Shown one piece after another: positions 27,215 to 35,729 of a stretch of 49,566 bases of DNA. Both the position numbers and the translations under genes were made by a program. The DNA comes from a bacterium (GTDB lineage Bacteria > Bacteroidota > Bacteroidia > Chitinophagales > Saprospiraceae): contig JANSXW010000036.1 in NCBI GenBank assembly GCA_024742755.1, forward strand, positions 1-49,566, given 5' to 3'. Below the pieces are notes generated by a model that ran no database searches, had not been told where the DNA came from, and worked only from the letters and a program-made list of their open reading frames with translations. Within the stretch, counting starts at the first letter, position 1, and the number at the start of each line of letters is the position of its first letter.

Positions 27215-29497
27215 TTATTTTTTTGGCTGGTAGTTTAGGGTGAGCTGCTGACGGTCAGACCAGCCGATGATCAACCGGCCAGGGTTGTCTACAGGGTTTT
27301 TGAGCATCCATCTGGCCACCGGCATCACCACATGGTCTTCCAGAGCCCGCTGCAGGGGCCGTGCGCCATACCGCTCATCAAAACCAATACTGGCCAGGTG
27401 GCGGACCAGCGGCGGTTCGAATTGCACTTCCAGCCCGGTCTTTTGGAACCCTTCCCGGCTTTTGAGCCCTTCCAGTTCTTTTTCGGTGATTTTGAGGATG
27501 TCTTCGGCTTTCAGCGACTCAAAGACCACGAGTTCATCAATGCGGTTGACAAATTCCGGGCGGAAGTGCCGCTCTACGGCCGAACGGTAAGCTGCAGCGT
27601 CCGGGTTTTTATCGCCAAAGCCAGGCACCGAGCGGTTGCTGGCGCCGAGGTTGGAGGTCATAATGACAATCGTGTTCCGGAAATTGGTCTCCCGTCCGTA
27701 GGCATCTACGAGCACGCCCTCATCGAGCAGCCCAAGCAAGGCATCAAAGATGGAAAGGTCCGCTTTTTCCACCTCATCGAGCAAGAGGACGGAGAAGGGG
27801 CGCTCCCGGACCTCCTTGACCAGCTGACCGGGTTGCCGGCCGGCACCAATCAGGCGCACCAGTTGCTCGGGGTGCTGGAACTCACTCATATCAATACGGA
27901 TCAGGGGCGATTGCCGCTGCCCTTTGCCGAAGAAGTACTCCGAAAGGGCTTTTACGCTTGCCGTTTTTCCCACACCGGTAGGCCCCGCAAACAGAAAGGA
28001 GGCGATGGGCCGGTGCGGATTGTTCAAGCCGGCTTTGAAGATCTTGACTACCCGGGTGAGGGTATCCACGGCTTGAGGCTGCCCGATAATCCGGGCTTCA
28101 AAGTGGCTCCGCAGTGCTTCCTGGTCCAGTGGCAGCTCGTCCCGGAGAAACAACTCTGGCAAACCTGTCTGCTGAATGAAGTTCCGGATGACCTCGGCTT
28201 TGCCAATCTGCCGCTCCTGCCTTGAACGGGCTTCGTTCAGGGATTGCCCCAGGAAACTGACCGCCTTTCCGGGGAAACTGGCGTAAGGGTGATAACGCAA
28301 CAGCAGCCGATAGGCCAGCTCCCGGGCTTCCGGTAAAATGTCCACTTTCAGGTTCTGGGCGGCATAATTAGCCAGCTCATCCATCACTTTGCTGACCTGC
28401 TGCTCACTCAGTTCTTCTATTTCGATAACCTGAAAAGCTTCCGCAAAACCCGGCAACAGCCTGCGCATGCTTTCCAGTTCCTGTGGCGTGGCTTCTCCCA
28501 CCATGTGGAGCTTCCCCTGCTGCAGGAAGTTCATCAGAAATGCCGCTACGCTGTCCTCCGGGCCTTCGCCACCGGTCTGTAGCAATTGCACCATTTGTTC
28601 CACCCAGATGATGCCGTTTGCCATGCTGAGTTCTTCTACCAGCGTCTCTACCGTTTCTTCCCAGTCGCCCAGGTACTTGGCACTTGCGGTGATGCGCTGC
28701 GGCATAATGCGCCAGAAGGTGTACCCCAGCTGCTGTTTGCGTGACTGATTGCTGATGCGTTTGAGTGCTGCCGTGAGCACTGCGCTTTTTCCGGTGCCGG
28801 AGCGCCCGACAATCAGCACATTGGACCGGGTGCCCACGATTTTGTCCATGGCTTGTGTGACCGCGGCTTCCCGTTCCCATGCAGCATCGGGCAGGGCACT
28901 GAGGCTCCGCTGCTGACTTTTTGTAGGCGGGTAAGGTTCTGCCAGCCGGTTGAGTACCTCATAGGTCCGTTCGTGGCTCCAGCCTCCCCAGAAATAATCT
29001 CTTTCGTAGTTGACCCGGAGCTCCACCTGGTCCAGAATAGGCTTAGGATAGCGCATCAGGCGGTAGAGCTTCTCCGGGGCAGCCTGATTGAGCAGGGTAA
29101 GGCTCGCGTGGTGCACGAGCGCATCAAACTGCTTGGGCTCGTAGTAGAAAAAATTTTCGCGAAAGGTAGGGATATGACACTCGTAATGCCCGTCTTCCAC
29201 CGCCCCGTAGACAATAGGCAGGCGGATCTTCACCGTGTCCGGCAATGGAAATACGCCCCCCCTTGATCTGTAGGAAGGGCGTACCTGCAGCTCCACCATT
29301 TTCAGGCGGGGCGATTGAATCTCAGAAGGCGGGTAGTCGTCGTATTTTTTATACTGCTTTTGCAGATAAGACAGCAAAGTCTTCTTCAGGCCCGCCAGGC
29401 TGCTGCCTACCGCTTCTATATCCGTGCCGACCAACTGTCCAAGCAGGATGTCCTCATTGATGGGGTAGTAAAGCAGCGGATATACGATCTTCTCCAT
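27215..29497 (-). CDS. Clp-like double AAA+ ATPase with degenerate first domain and unfamiliar N-terminal domain
   Basis: The 760-residue protein has a roughly 190-residue N-terminal region unlike the Clp N domain, then two AAA+ domains. D1 keeps Walker A (GRSGTGKS, Lys237), but Walker B reads IIWVEQM (Glu300-Gln301 where Asp-Glu is expected), and the usual RRF arginine finger is AEAF (352-355). D1 may bind ATP but should hydrolyse it poorly. D2 is intact: GPTGVGKT (Lys511), LLLDEVEKA (Asp574-Glu575), FVNRID and GARPLQRAL. There is no ClpB middle domain; spacing matches ClpA. PGFG at 625-628 lies where ClpA-type ATPases carry the ClpP loop, but lacks the Ile. An unfoldase or remodeller role is likely; the partner is unknown. 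Confidence 0.85.
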   Translation of the reverse strand: MEKIVYPLLYYPINEDILLGQLVGTDIEAVGSSLAGLKKTLLSYLQKQYKKYDDYPPSEIQSPRLKMVELQVRPSYRSRGGVFPLPDTVKIRLPIVYGAVEDGHYECHIPTFRENFFYYEPKQFDALVHHASLTLLNQAAPEKLYRLMRYPKPILDQVELRVNYERDYFWGGWSHERTYEVLNRLAEPYPPTKSQQRSLSALPDAAWEREAAVTQAMDKIVGTRSNVLIVGRSGTGKSAVLTAALKRISNQSRKQQLGYTFWRIMPQRITASAKYLGDWEETVETLVEELSMANGIIWVEQMVQLLQTGGEGPEDSVAAFLMNFLQQGKLHMVGEATPQELESMRRLLPGFAEAFQVIEIEELSEQQVSKVMDELANYAAQNLKVDILPEARELAYRLLLRYHPYASFPGKAVSFLGQSLNEARSRQERQIGKAEVIRNFIQQTGLPELFLRDELPLDQEALRSHFEARIIGQPQAVDTLTRVVKIFKAGLNNPHRPIASFLFAGPTGVGKTASVKALSEYFFGKGQRQSPLIRIDMSEFQHPEQLVRLIGAGRQPGQLVKEVRERPFSVLLLDEVEKADLSIFDALLGLLDEGVLVDAYGRETNFRNTIVIMTSNLGASNRSVPGFGDKNPDAAAYRSAVERHFRPEFVNRIDELVVFESLKAEDILKITEKELEGLKSREGFQKTGLEVQFEPPLVRHLASIGFDERYGARPLQRALEDHVVMPVARWMLKNPVDNPGRLIIGWSDRQQLTLNYQPKK

Positions 29498-29551
29498 ACC
29501 GGGAATTGTTCCCGGCTAAGATAATTATTTCTGTCAGACCTGAAACAAGGG

Positions 29552-30067
29552 TTAAAAGTCATTGTCGTGTAGCATAGGGACGGTCTCCATACGCTCAACT
29601 TTCCGGCGCACTTCGAGGATGTGCTGCAGCTGTTTGTTGAGAAACTCATTGATGTCCTTTGGCACGCCGGTTTGGGCAACGGCTTCGCGGTAGGCCCGGG
29701 AAATCTTCTTCTCGCTGTCTTCGCAGAATTCCACAACCTTGGATTTGTTGTTGAGCAACAGCGCCTCGCGAAATTCGCCCCAGTGCTCGTACAGGTAAGA
29801 GCGGGCCTGCCTGCTGATGGGCATAGGGGTGGGCGGCAGTGCATTCATCCACTCAAAAAGCGGCTCGTAGAGGCTGTTGCGATAACGGGCAAGGCTTTCC
29901 AGGTACTGCACCAGGCTTTCGTCGGTTGCAACGGCAGCCGCTTCCCGGTAGCGCTCTTCCGCATCTTTATTGCGCATCATAAGATTGTTGACCAAAGCTA
30001 TGCCGGAGGCATGCGTATTGGCATCGTAACGTTTCTTGTTCCAGGGCTTATCTTGATTGTCAGCCAT
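29552..30067 (-). CDS. DUF2383/PA2169-like four-helix-bundle protein
   Basis: The 171 residues are soluble and helical, with two related halves: NNLMMRNKDAEERYREAAAV ... LESLARYRNSLYEPLFEWM, and ALLLNNKSKVVEFCEDSEKKISRAYREAV ... LQHILEVRRKVERME. This repeat is the ferritin-like pattern of the DUF2383/PA2169 group, often linked to stress but without known biochemistry. The full set of di-iron Glu/His ligands is not evident, so an iron role is doubtful. It lies 54 bp upstream of the AAA+ ATPase gene and 56 bp downstream of mscS, so cotranscription is likely and it may be a client or adaptor of the ATPase. Confidence 0.75.
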   Translation of the reverse strand: MADNQDKPWNKKRYDANTHASGIALVNNLMMRNKDAEERYREAAAVATDESLVQYLESLARYRNSLYEPLFEWMNALPPTPMPISRQARSYLYEHWGEFREALLLNNKSKVVEFCEDSEKKISRAYREAVAQTGVPKDINEFLNKQLQHILEVRRKVERMETVPMLHDNDF

Positions 30068-30123
30068 AATTTTGATTGTTTTTTATGATTGAGAAAGCGT
30101 GTTGCTGAAGTGGTCCGGCAAGG

Positions 30124-31029
30124 TTATTCTTTGCCATTCATAGCGGATGTTTTCAGCATGGTATTCAGTTTTTCGCCTCCCTTGATGCCGAAATCCAGTG
30201 TCCGGATCGGGAATGGGATCATGATATCGTTCTGATCGAAGGCTTTCTTGATGGCAATTACGGACTCGCTCTGTGCAGCCAGCAAGCCTTTTTGGGTTAT
30301 GTCGGCCAGCCAAAAGCGTACGATGAAGTTGATGGAGCTGTCGCCGTAGCCTTCATAGTAAAACTCTACCGGAAAGCGTTCGTCACGGTCAATGTTGTCT
30401 TCTACTGCTTTGACCGTCACCGAGCGCACTTTCTCCAGGTCCTCTCCGTAGGAAATGCCACAGCTTAGCGCCAAACGGCGGCGGCCAGATACTGTATAGT
30501 TGGTCAGGGGATTTTGGATGATGCTCTTATTAGGCAGCAGTACTTCCTCTCCACTCAACTGTTCGAGTATGGTTGAACGCAGGTTTACTTTTTTGATCTT
30601 GCCAAAGTAGCCGTTGGTCTCAATCAGGTCCCCCACGTTGTAGAGAGACTTGGTTGACATCAGGATGCCCGAAAACAAATTCATCAGTGGTTCCTGAACA
30701 GCCAAACCAACTGCCAGGCCTACCACACCGGCACCCGCCAACAAAGAAGTCAGTGCCCGGTCAAGCCCGAGAATCCCCAGGACTATGAAGAGCATAACAA
30801 TTAGAAAACCAGAGGTGATGATGTTTGACAAAAGCCCGTTGATAGTATGGTTTCGGGAAAACCGGGATACCAGTTTGCCGGCGTATTTCTTTACGAGCCG
30901 GGACAGGAAAATAGAGGCAACCAGTACAAGTACGGCTAAAATGATGTTCGGCAGATTAGCAATTAATCCTTCCAGCCATCCCTCTAAAGTATTCCAAAAA
31001 GCTTCCAGTGAGGCATTAAAGTCGTCCAA
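30124..31029 (-). CDS. MscS-family small-conductance mechanosensitive channel
   Basis: The 301-residue protein has three TM helices (about 25-45, 65-90 and the pore helix 93-115). The pore-lining pattern LLAGAGVVGLAVGLAVQEP has the Gly/Ala packing of MscS TM3. The beta domain follows (YNVGDLIETNGYFGKIKKVN, then VLLPNKSIIQNPLTNYT) and an alpha/beta C-terminal part. It opens under membrane tension and releases solutes on osmotic down-shock. The start codon is TTG at 31029; no in-frame ATG fits, because the next Met would delete TM1. It lies 64 bp after a CoA-transferase gene and 56 bp before the DUF2383 gene on the same strand. Confidence 0.92.
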   Translation of the reverse strand: MDDFNASLEAFWNTLEGWLEGLIANLPNIILAVLVLVASIFLSRLVKKYAGKLVSRFSRNHTINGLLSNIITSGFLIVMLFIVLGILGLDRALTSLLAGAGVVGLAVGLAVQEPLMNLFSGILMSTKSLYNVGDLIETNGYFGKIKKVNLRSTILEQLSGEEVLLPNKSIIQNPLTNYTVSGRRRLALSCGISYGEDLEKVRSVTVKAVEDNIDRDERFPVEFYYEGYGDSSINFIVRFWLADITQKGLLAAQSESVIAIKKAFDQNDIMIPFPIRTLDFGIKGGEKLNTMLKTSAMNGKE

Positions 31030-31093
31030 GGTATAAGTTTGGTTTGTTCAGTCTTTGAACGGGGGCAGCCCTGAGATGTTCATCCTGGCCTGA

Positions 31094-32182
31094 TCAGCCC
31101 GCCGGCTTCCACTCAAAGGCCGCCGTGGCGACGCGCCGGCTGAGGCGCCCGTCTGCCATCGGTTCTTCCAGGACCAGGCTGTTGGCCCGTTCCCGCCCAA
31201 ACACTTCCTGCATGTTGCGGATGCTGCCCACCGGGACGCCGGCTTTCCCCAGTTTTGCCATCCAGGTGGCCCGGTTGGCTTTTCCGAAAGCAGGGCGCAG
31301 CTGATCGCAAAGCATGCTGCGGTACCGGACCCGGCTTTTGTTATCGGCAAAGCGCGCATCTTCCGGCAGCTCGGGGAGCCCGAGGCACTGGCAAAGTTTC
31401 ACAAATTGCCCTTCTGTACCGGCGGCAATGACCAGCGGTTTGCCATCACTGCCGTAGAAAATATCTCCATACGGGGCAATATTAGGGTGCTGCATGCCCA
31501 TAGGTTGGGGAATGTGCCCCTCCATGAGCCAGTTGGTGGCTTGATTGGCCAGTGAGGCAATGGCGGCATCGAGCAGGGATGTGGAGACGAAACTCCCCGC
31601 TCCGGTACGATAGCGGTGCAACAGCGCCAAAAGCACTGCCTCTTTGAGCTGATGGGCGGCCAGGATATCAATGAGGGCTACTGGCATTTTGACTGGATTG
31701 CGCCCGGGCTCGCCATTCATATACAAGAAACCAGCCTCCGCCTGCAGCACCACATCAAAGGCAGGCAGGGGCTCGTCTGCGCCAAAAGCATCCAGCTGGG
31801 CATAAATCAACCCGGGATTGTGCTGAGCCAGCGCCTCATAATCCATGCCCAGCTTTTGGGCAGAGGCGCGCTTGAAGTTGCTCACAACGATATCCGCACC
31901 AGCAATCAGCTGCAATACTTCCGACCGGTCCCTCGGTGCAGACAGGTCGAGCATTCGAACATTTTTTTTGTAATTTACGCTACAGTAGTACGCGGAGTAA
32001 TCTGATTCGGCTGGCTCTGTGGGCAGCTTCCATTGGCGGGTGACATCACCACCGGTACGGGCATTTTCGATCTTGATGACTTCCGCCCCCAGCTCGGCGA
32101 AAAACATGCCGACGGCAGGGCCAGCGAGCACACTTGCCAGCTCTATTACTTTGAGCCCTTCAAAAAACTGTTGCTTTTCCAA
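31094..32182 (-). CDS. CaiB/BaiF family (family III) CoA transferase
   Basis: The 362-residue protein shows family III features: GLKVIELASVLAGPAVGMFFAELGAEVIKIE at the N-terminus, NYKKNVRMLDL, VSNFKRASAQKLGMDY, and Asp in PVALIDILAAHQ near residue 170, the position of the catalytic aspartate that forms a glutamyl/aspartyl-CoA anhydride. It moves CoA between carboxylic acids; the substrates cannot be told. The start is TTG at 32182, because a stop lies just upstream and the family N-terminus is complete. It is divergent from nnr with 14 bp between start codons, so the two leaders must overlap the opposite coding regions. Confidence 0.9.
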   Translation of the reverse strand: MEKQQFFEGLKVIELASVLAGPAVGMFFAELGAEVIKIENARTGGDVTRQWKLPTEPAESDYSAYYCSVNYKKNVRMLDLSAPRDRSEVLQLIAGADIVVSNFKRASAQKLGMDYEALAQHNPGLIYAQLDAFGADEPLPAFDVVLQAEAGFLYMNGEPGRNPVKMPVALIDILAAHQLKEAVLLALLHRYRTGAGSFVSTSLLDAAIASLANQATNWLMEGHIPQPMGMQHPNIAPYGDIFYGSDGKPLVIAAGTEGQFVKLCQCLGLPELPEDARFADNKSRVRYRSMLCDQLRPAFGKANRATWMAKLGKAGVPVGSIRNMQEVFGRERANSLVLEEPMADGRLSRRVATAAFEWKPAG

Positions 32183-32196
32183 ATGAAATACCTTTT

Positions 32197-33717
32197 ATGA
32201 AAATCTGTTCTGCTGCTCAAATTCGGGAACTCGACGCATATACCATAGAACACGAGCCGATTTCCTCCCTCGAGCTTATGGAGCGGGCGGCGGCCTGCTT
32301 AACCCGTTGGTTTATTCAGGCTTATCCGGACAAACAACAGCCGGTGCATATTATTTGTGGTATCGGCAATAATGCCGGGGACGGGCTTGTGGCGGCACGG
32401 CTGCTCCATCACTCCGGCTACGATGTGACGGTGCATACCTGCCAGATCAGCCCCAACTGCTCGCCAGATTTCGAAGCCAACCTGAAGCGGCTGCCCGGTC
32501 ACGGCGCTATCGGAGCCCATCCCATCGCTGAGGGCGACCCCATGCCGGACTTGCCGGAAGGCGCACTGATTATTGACGCTTTGTTCGGTTCAGGGCTCAA
32601 CCGTCCGGTGGAGGGCTACTGGGGCGATCTGCTCCACTTTCTGAATGGCCTGAAGGCAGAAAGAGTAGCCATTGATATCCCCTCCGGTGTCTATGCGGAT
32701 CAGACAACCGAAGGGGCTGCCTTTCACGCCCACCGTACTTTTTCCTTTGAGTTGCCCAAACTGGCGTTCCTCTTCCCGGAGAATGCCGAGCGGGTGGGGG
32801 ACTGGACAGCCCGGTCGATCGGTCTGCATCCCAAAGCCATTGCACAAGCTGAAACCCCTAACTTTTATCTGACGGAAGAAACAGCCGGTACGCTACTGCG
32901 CCCGAGAGCCAAATTTTCCCATAAAGGCACCCATGGCCATGCCCTGCTCATTGTGGGCAGCTATGGCAAAATGGGAGCGGCCCTGCTGGCTGCGCGCGGG
33001 GCATTACGGTCGGGGGCAGGGCTGGTGACGCTCCACGTGCCCAAAATCAGCTATAACATCGTCCAAACGGCCTTACCGGAAGCTATGGTCAGCCTGGATG
33101 AGCACGAGCTGCAATTTACTGAAGTCCCGGAGCTCAGTGCATATCAGGCCATAGGCGTAGGCTGCGGGCTTGGGCAGGGCACGCTTACGCAAAAGGCATT
33201 GGCCCGGCTCATTGCCCGGACTGATCAGCCCCTTGTCCTCGATGCCGATGCCTTGAATATACTCAGTACCCAGCCAGATTTACTGGAGGCACTTCCCCCT
33301 CAGAGCATCCTCACACCCCACCCCAAAGAATTCGAGCGCTTGTTTGGCCCCACCCCCAATCACTTTAAACGCCACGAACTCCAAATCCGGAAAGCCCGGG
33401 AGCTCGGCGTCATTATCGTACTCAAAGGCGCGCACACTTGTATCGCCCTCCCCGATGGGCGTTCGTACTTCAACAGCACCGGCAACGCTGGCATGGCTAC
33501 CGGCGGCACCGGAGATGTATTGGCGGGCATACTCACCGGGCTGCTGGCCCAAAGCTATACACCGGAAGCGGCGGCCTTGCTGGGCGTCTTTTTGCACGGG
33601 CTGGCTGGCGACTGTGCCCTGCAACGGGAAAGCGAGGAATCCCTGATCGCCGGCGACCTCCCGGATGCCCTGGGCCTGGCCTACCGGCAGCTGCGTAAAG
33701 CCACCAATAACCATTGA
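32197..33717 (+). CDS. nnr: Bifunctional NAD(P)H-hydrate epimerase and ADP-dependent dehydratase
   Basis: The 506-residue protein repairs NAD(P)H hydrates formed by heat or GAPDH. The N-terminal epimerase (YjeF_N, about 1-215) has GIGNNAGDG at 55-63 and DALFGSGLNRP. The C-terminal dehydratase (ribokinase fold, about 225-500) has HKGTHGHALLIVGSYGKMG, VLDADALNIL, LTPHPKEFERL and the nucleotide-site GGTGD at 436-440 with Asp440. Both halves are complete, the usual fused bacterial form. It starts 14 bp from a divergent CoA-transferase gene, and a small gene of unknown function follows 88 bp after. Confidence 0.95.
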   Translation: MKICSAAQIRELDAYTIEHEPISSLELMERAAACLTRWFIQAYPDKQQPVHIICGIGNNAGDGLVAARLLHHSGYDVTVHTCQISPNCSPDFEANLKRLPGHGAIGAHPIAEGDPMPDLPEGALIIDALFGSGLNRPVEGYWGDLLHFLNGLKAERVAIDIPSGVYADQTTEGAAFHAHRTFSFELPKLAFLFPENAERVGDWTARSIGLHPKAIAQAETPNFYLTEETAGTLLRPRAKFSHKGTHGHALLIVGSYGKMGAALLAARGALRSGAGLVTLHVPKISYNIVQTALPEAMVSLDEHELQFTEVPELSAYQAIGVGCGLGQGTLTQKALARLIARTDQPLVLDADALNILSTQPDLLEALPPQSILTPHPKEFERLFGPTPNHFKRHELQIRKARELGVIIVLKGAHTCIALPDGRSYFNSTGNAGMATGGTGDVLAGILTGLLAQSYTPEAAALLGVFLHGLAGDCALQRESEESLIAGDLPDALGLAYRQLRKATNNH

Positions 33718-33805
33718 TCTAAAAACCGGTGGGGTTCAGAGAAAAATGAGGTGGGAAGCAGCTCCTAATTTCTAAATTGCCCCTTCAACAACCGTACGAC
33801 CTGCC

Positions 33806-34231
33806 ATGATCGATAAATTCAAGCAAGCGATAAATGATGCTACGGAGGCCTTGCGCGAGCAAGCGGCACAGTTTGGCGAAGGTGCCAAAGAAAAGAGCTT
33901 CCAATTGATCGAGGAATGGCTAACGGTCTTCCCTAAACTGGAAATCTACGGTCTGGAAATCCGCAGCTTTGCCCTGAGCGTGGCCCTGAGCCCTGCCCTG
34001 GAAGTCGAAATGGTAGGCCGGCATGAGGACTTCCGCCCGGAACGCCTGGAAGCAATCATTCAGGAGACGCGTAAGAATGCGGCGCTTGTCTCTGTCTTTA
34101 CTACCATCCGTACCACTTACAACCTGCACCGGCGGACGCTGGCGAACCTCAATGACCCGCTTGTGGTGAAAATACGGGTGCGGCTTTCTCCGGAGATTAA
34201 GGTTTATTTGGGTGTGCCGTTGATTGAGTAG
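33806..34231 (+). CDS. Small conserved-looking protein, function unknown
   Basis: The 141-residue soluble product has an amphipathic N-terminal helix (FKQAINDATEALREQAAQFG), then an alternating strand/helix pattern (LEIYGLEIRSFALSVALSPALEVEM; VVKIRVRLSPEIKVYLGVPL). There is no signal peptide or membrane segment and no catalytic motif that I recognise. Codon use is like that of its neighbours, and its start ATG is clear. It could be cotranscribed with nnr (88 bp upstream). An inverted copy of the hairpin repeat begins 9 bp after the stop. Confidence 0.65.
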   Translation: MIDKFKQAINDATEALREQAAQFGEGAKEKSFQLIEEWLTVFPKLEIYGLEIRSFALSVALSPALEVEMVGRHEDFRPERLEAIIQETRKNAALVSVFTTIRTTYNLHRRTLANLNDPLVVKIRVRLSPEIKVYLGVPLIE

Positions 34232-34240
34232 TTTGGTTTT

Positions 34241-34373
34241 GGAACACGGATTGGACTGATTACACAGATTTTCACTGATTTCGGGGAGGGCCCTCCAGCG
34301 GGGCGGGCCCGGTAAAGCAGATCAGTGAGATCAGTCAGATCAGCGGCATCAGTGTGCTATTGCTGTGCGTGAG
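34241..34373 (-). repeat. Fourth copy of the 120-134 bp hairpin repeat, inverted
   Basis: Read on the minus strand it starts with ACTGATGCCGCTGATCTG, then ACTGATCTCACTGATCTGC, the core GGGCCCGCCCCGCTGGAGG, and AATCAGTG / AATCTGTG / AATCAGTCC steps ending in GTGTTCC. It matches unit 3 at 12691-12824 closely, including the CACGCACAGCAAT flank also found between units 1 and 2. It begins 9 bp after the stop of the 33806 gene. Confidence 0.85.
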
Positions 34374-34375
34374 AG

Positions 34376-34407
34376 GAAGAAAAAAAGAGAGCCCCATGCA
34401 GGAGCTC
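34376..34407 (-). terminator. Intrinsic terminator of the dockerin/cohesin-like gene
   Basis: On the minus strand GAGCTCC-tgcat-GGGGCTC (one G-T pair) is followed by TCTTTTTTTC. It lies about 35 bp beyond the stop codon at 34441, in the right orientation. Confidence 0.75.
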
Positions 34408-34440
34408 CCTTAAATTTCTTTGAGCCTTATCCAAAGCGCA

Positions 34441-35535
34441 TCACTGTACGACCAAATTTCTGGAAAAAACACCACTGCTATTCCCACCTTGTACCTGATA
34501 AACGCCGGAAGGAAGCCCTTGCAAAGGAATAGGGCGGGGAGCTGAGGTGGGCTCCAGAAGGGTAGGAGGGGCCTGCCAAATCACATGGCCATAGGCATCT
34601 ACCAGTTTCAGGAAACTGAGTGAATGAGGAAGCTTTAGATAGCACTGTCCGCTTGCCGGGTTGGGGAACAGCCGGGCAGGGAGGGTTGACAATTGACGAA
34701 CCCTGCTGAGCTTAGTTGTGTCATCTGCAATGATGATCGTAGCTGTATCCGGGACCATGGGTATACGCTTGAAGTTGTTGTCGATGAGCAACACGCTGTC
34801 TATGCGCAGGCGGAAGGTGTCTACGGTTAGCCCAACTATGATGTCTTCGATAATAATGCTAAACTCAGCCACTTGTCCGCTGCCGCTGATGGTGGTTTGA
34901 TTAATACGGGTCAGGGCCAGTTCAGCGAGGCCGGACATTTCATCTTTGACAAAAACATCCTCTACATCCGCACCATCTGCATTGATCCAGGAGTTGTCCA
35001 GGTCGTCATATTCAAGCTCTACTAAATCGGAATCGTAGCTCATGGCAAGGGCAATGCCATAAAAGTTTTCCAGTGGCTGGCTCAAATTGCCGAGGCTAAG
35101 GCCAATGTCAATGGTCGCTCCGGCTTCTGCGAGTGTGGCACTTGGCGTCAACGTGACTTCGGGGGCACCGATACCCGGTGCAGCGTTGGAATAGCCATCA
35201 GCCGTGGTGGATGGCTGGGAAAGGCCAAAGTTAGGGATGAGTGCGCTAGTGATATCATCATCTTCAATTTGGCCGTCCCCATCCGCGTCAGCATAACCGT
35301 AATCAATACCATCCGGAAAAGTTTGCCCCCAAAGCTCAAAGGGCTGAGCTTCCCAATCGGTGGTGGCGTTGTCTCGTGGTAGGCCATTAGTGCCGTAGGC
35401 AATGCCGATATACAGTACATCCACTGCATTCACAATACCATTATTGTTGGCATCGCCTGGCCACATTTCCTGTGCACTCAGGGAAGAAAAGGAAGCGGCA
35501 AACAATAGCGCGATCAAAGGGATTTGAGATTTCAT
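34441..35535 (-). CDS. T9SS-exported protein with dockerin-like and cohesin-like domains
   Basis: The ATG at 35535 begins a signal peptide (KSQIPLIALLFAASFSSLSAQ), giving 364 residues. Two calcium-loop motifs of dockerin type I follow: D28ANNNGIVNAVD39 and D83ADGDGQIEDDD94. Residues of about 125-265 (PEVTLTPSATLAEAGATIDI ... VAEFSIIIEDI) have the beta-sandwich pattern of a cohesin. Residues of about 285-364 are a T9SS sorting domain (LFPNPASGQCYLKL ... GVYQVQGG ... RNLVVQ). Outside clostridia such pairs are widespread but usually not cellulosomal. The role may be adhesion or anchoring; the partner is unknown. It stands alone with its own terminator. Confidence 0.85.
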   Translation of the reverse strand: MKSQIPLIALLFAASFSSLSAQEMWPGDANNNGIVNAVDVLYIGIAYGTNGLPRDNATTDWEAQPFELWGQTFPDGIDYGYADADGDGQIEDDDITSALIPNFGLSQPSTTADGYSNAAPGIGAPEVTLTPSATLAEAGATIDIGLSLGNLSQPLENFYGIALAMSYDSDLVELEYDDLDNSWINADGADVEDVFVKDEMSGLAELALTRINQTTISGSGQVAEFSIIIEDIIVGLTVDTFRLRIDSVLLIDNNFKRIPMVPDTATIIIADDTTKLSRVRQLSTLPARLFPNPASGQCYLKLPHSLSFLKLVDAYGHVIWQAPPTLLEPTSAPRPIPLQGLPSGVYQVQGGNSSGVFSRNLVVQ

Positions 35536-35669
35536 ATAGCTGTTTATTCGTTTCTTATGCTGCAAACTTAGGGGCAATTTGCCATCAGGTCAATTACAAA
35601 ATTAGGAATTTGTCAACGCTGGGTGTGTGATTTAGTTCGCAAAGGTGCTTGAAGATACTGTTTTTGAAG

Positions 35670-35700
35670 TTTGTATGAAGGCTAAGTTTATCTGTTTTTG
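35670..35700 (+). promoter_or_regulatory. Promoter of the 35730 gene
   Basis: TTTG (35670-35673), a 19-bp spacer and TGTTTTTG (35693-35700; seven of eight to TAnnTTTG). Transcription would begin about 23 nt before the ATG. The stretch AAGTTTATCTGTTTTTG resembles AAGTTTATCTATTTTTA just upstream of pulA (17565-17582). Confidence 0.5.
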
Positions 35701-35729
35701 TATTTTGTCAAAAAAAGAGACTGGGCGAG

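Noticed and set aside
27215..29497. Type VI secretion ClpV
   Set aside because: No other T6SS genes occur in the window and the N-terminal domain differs from ClpV.
34441..35535. Cellulosome component
   Set aside because: No cellulase or scaffoldin is nearby, and dockerin/cohesin-like domains are common outside cellulosomes.
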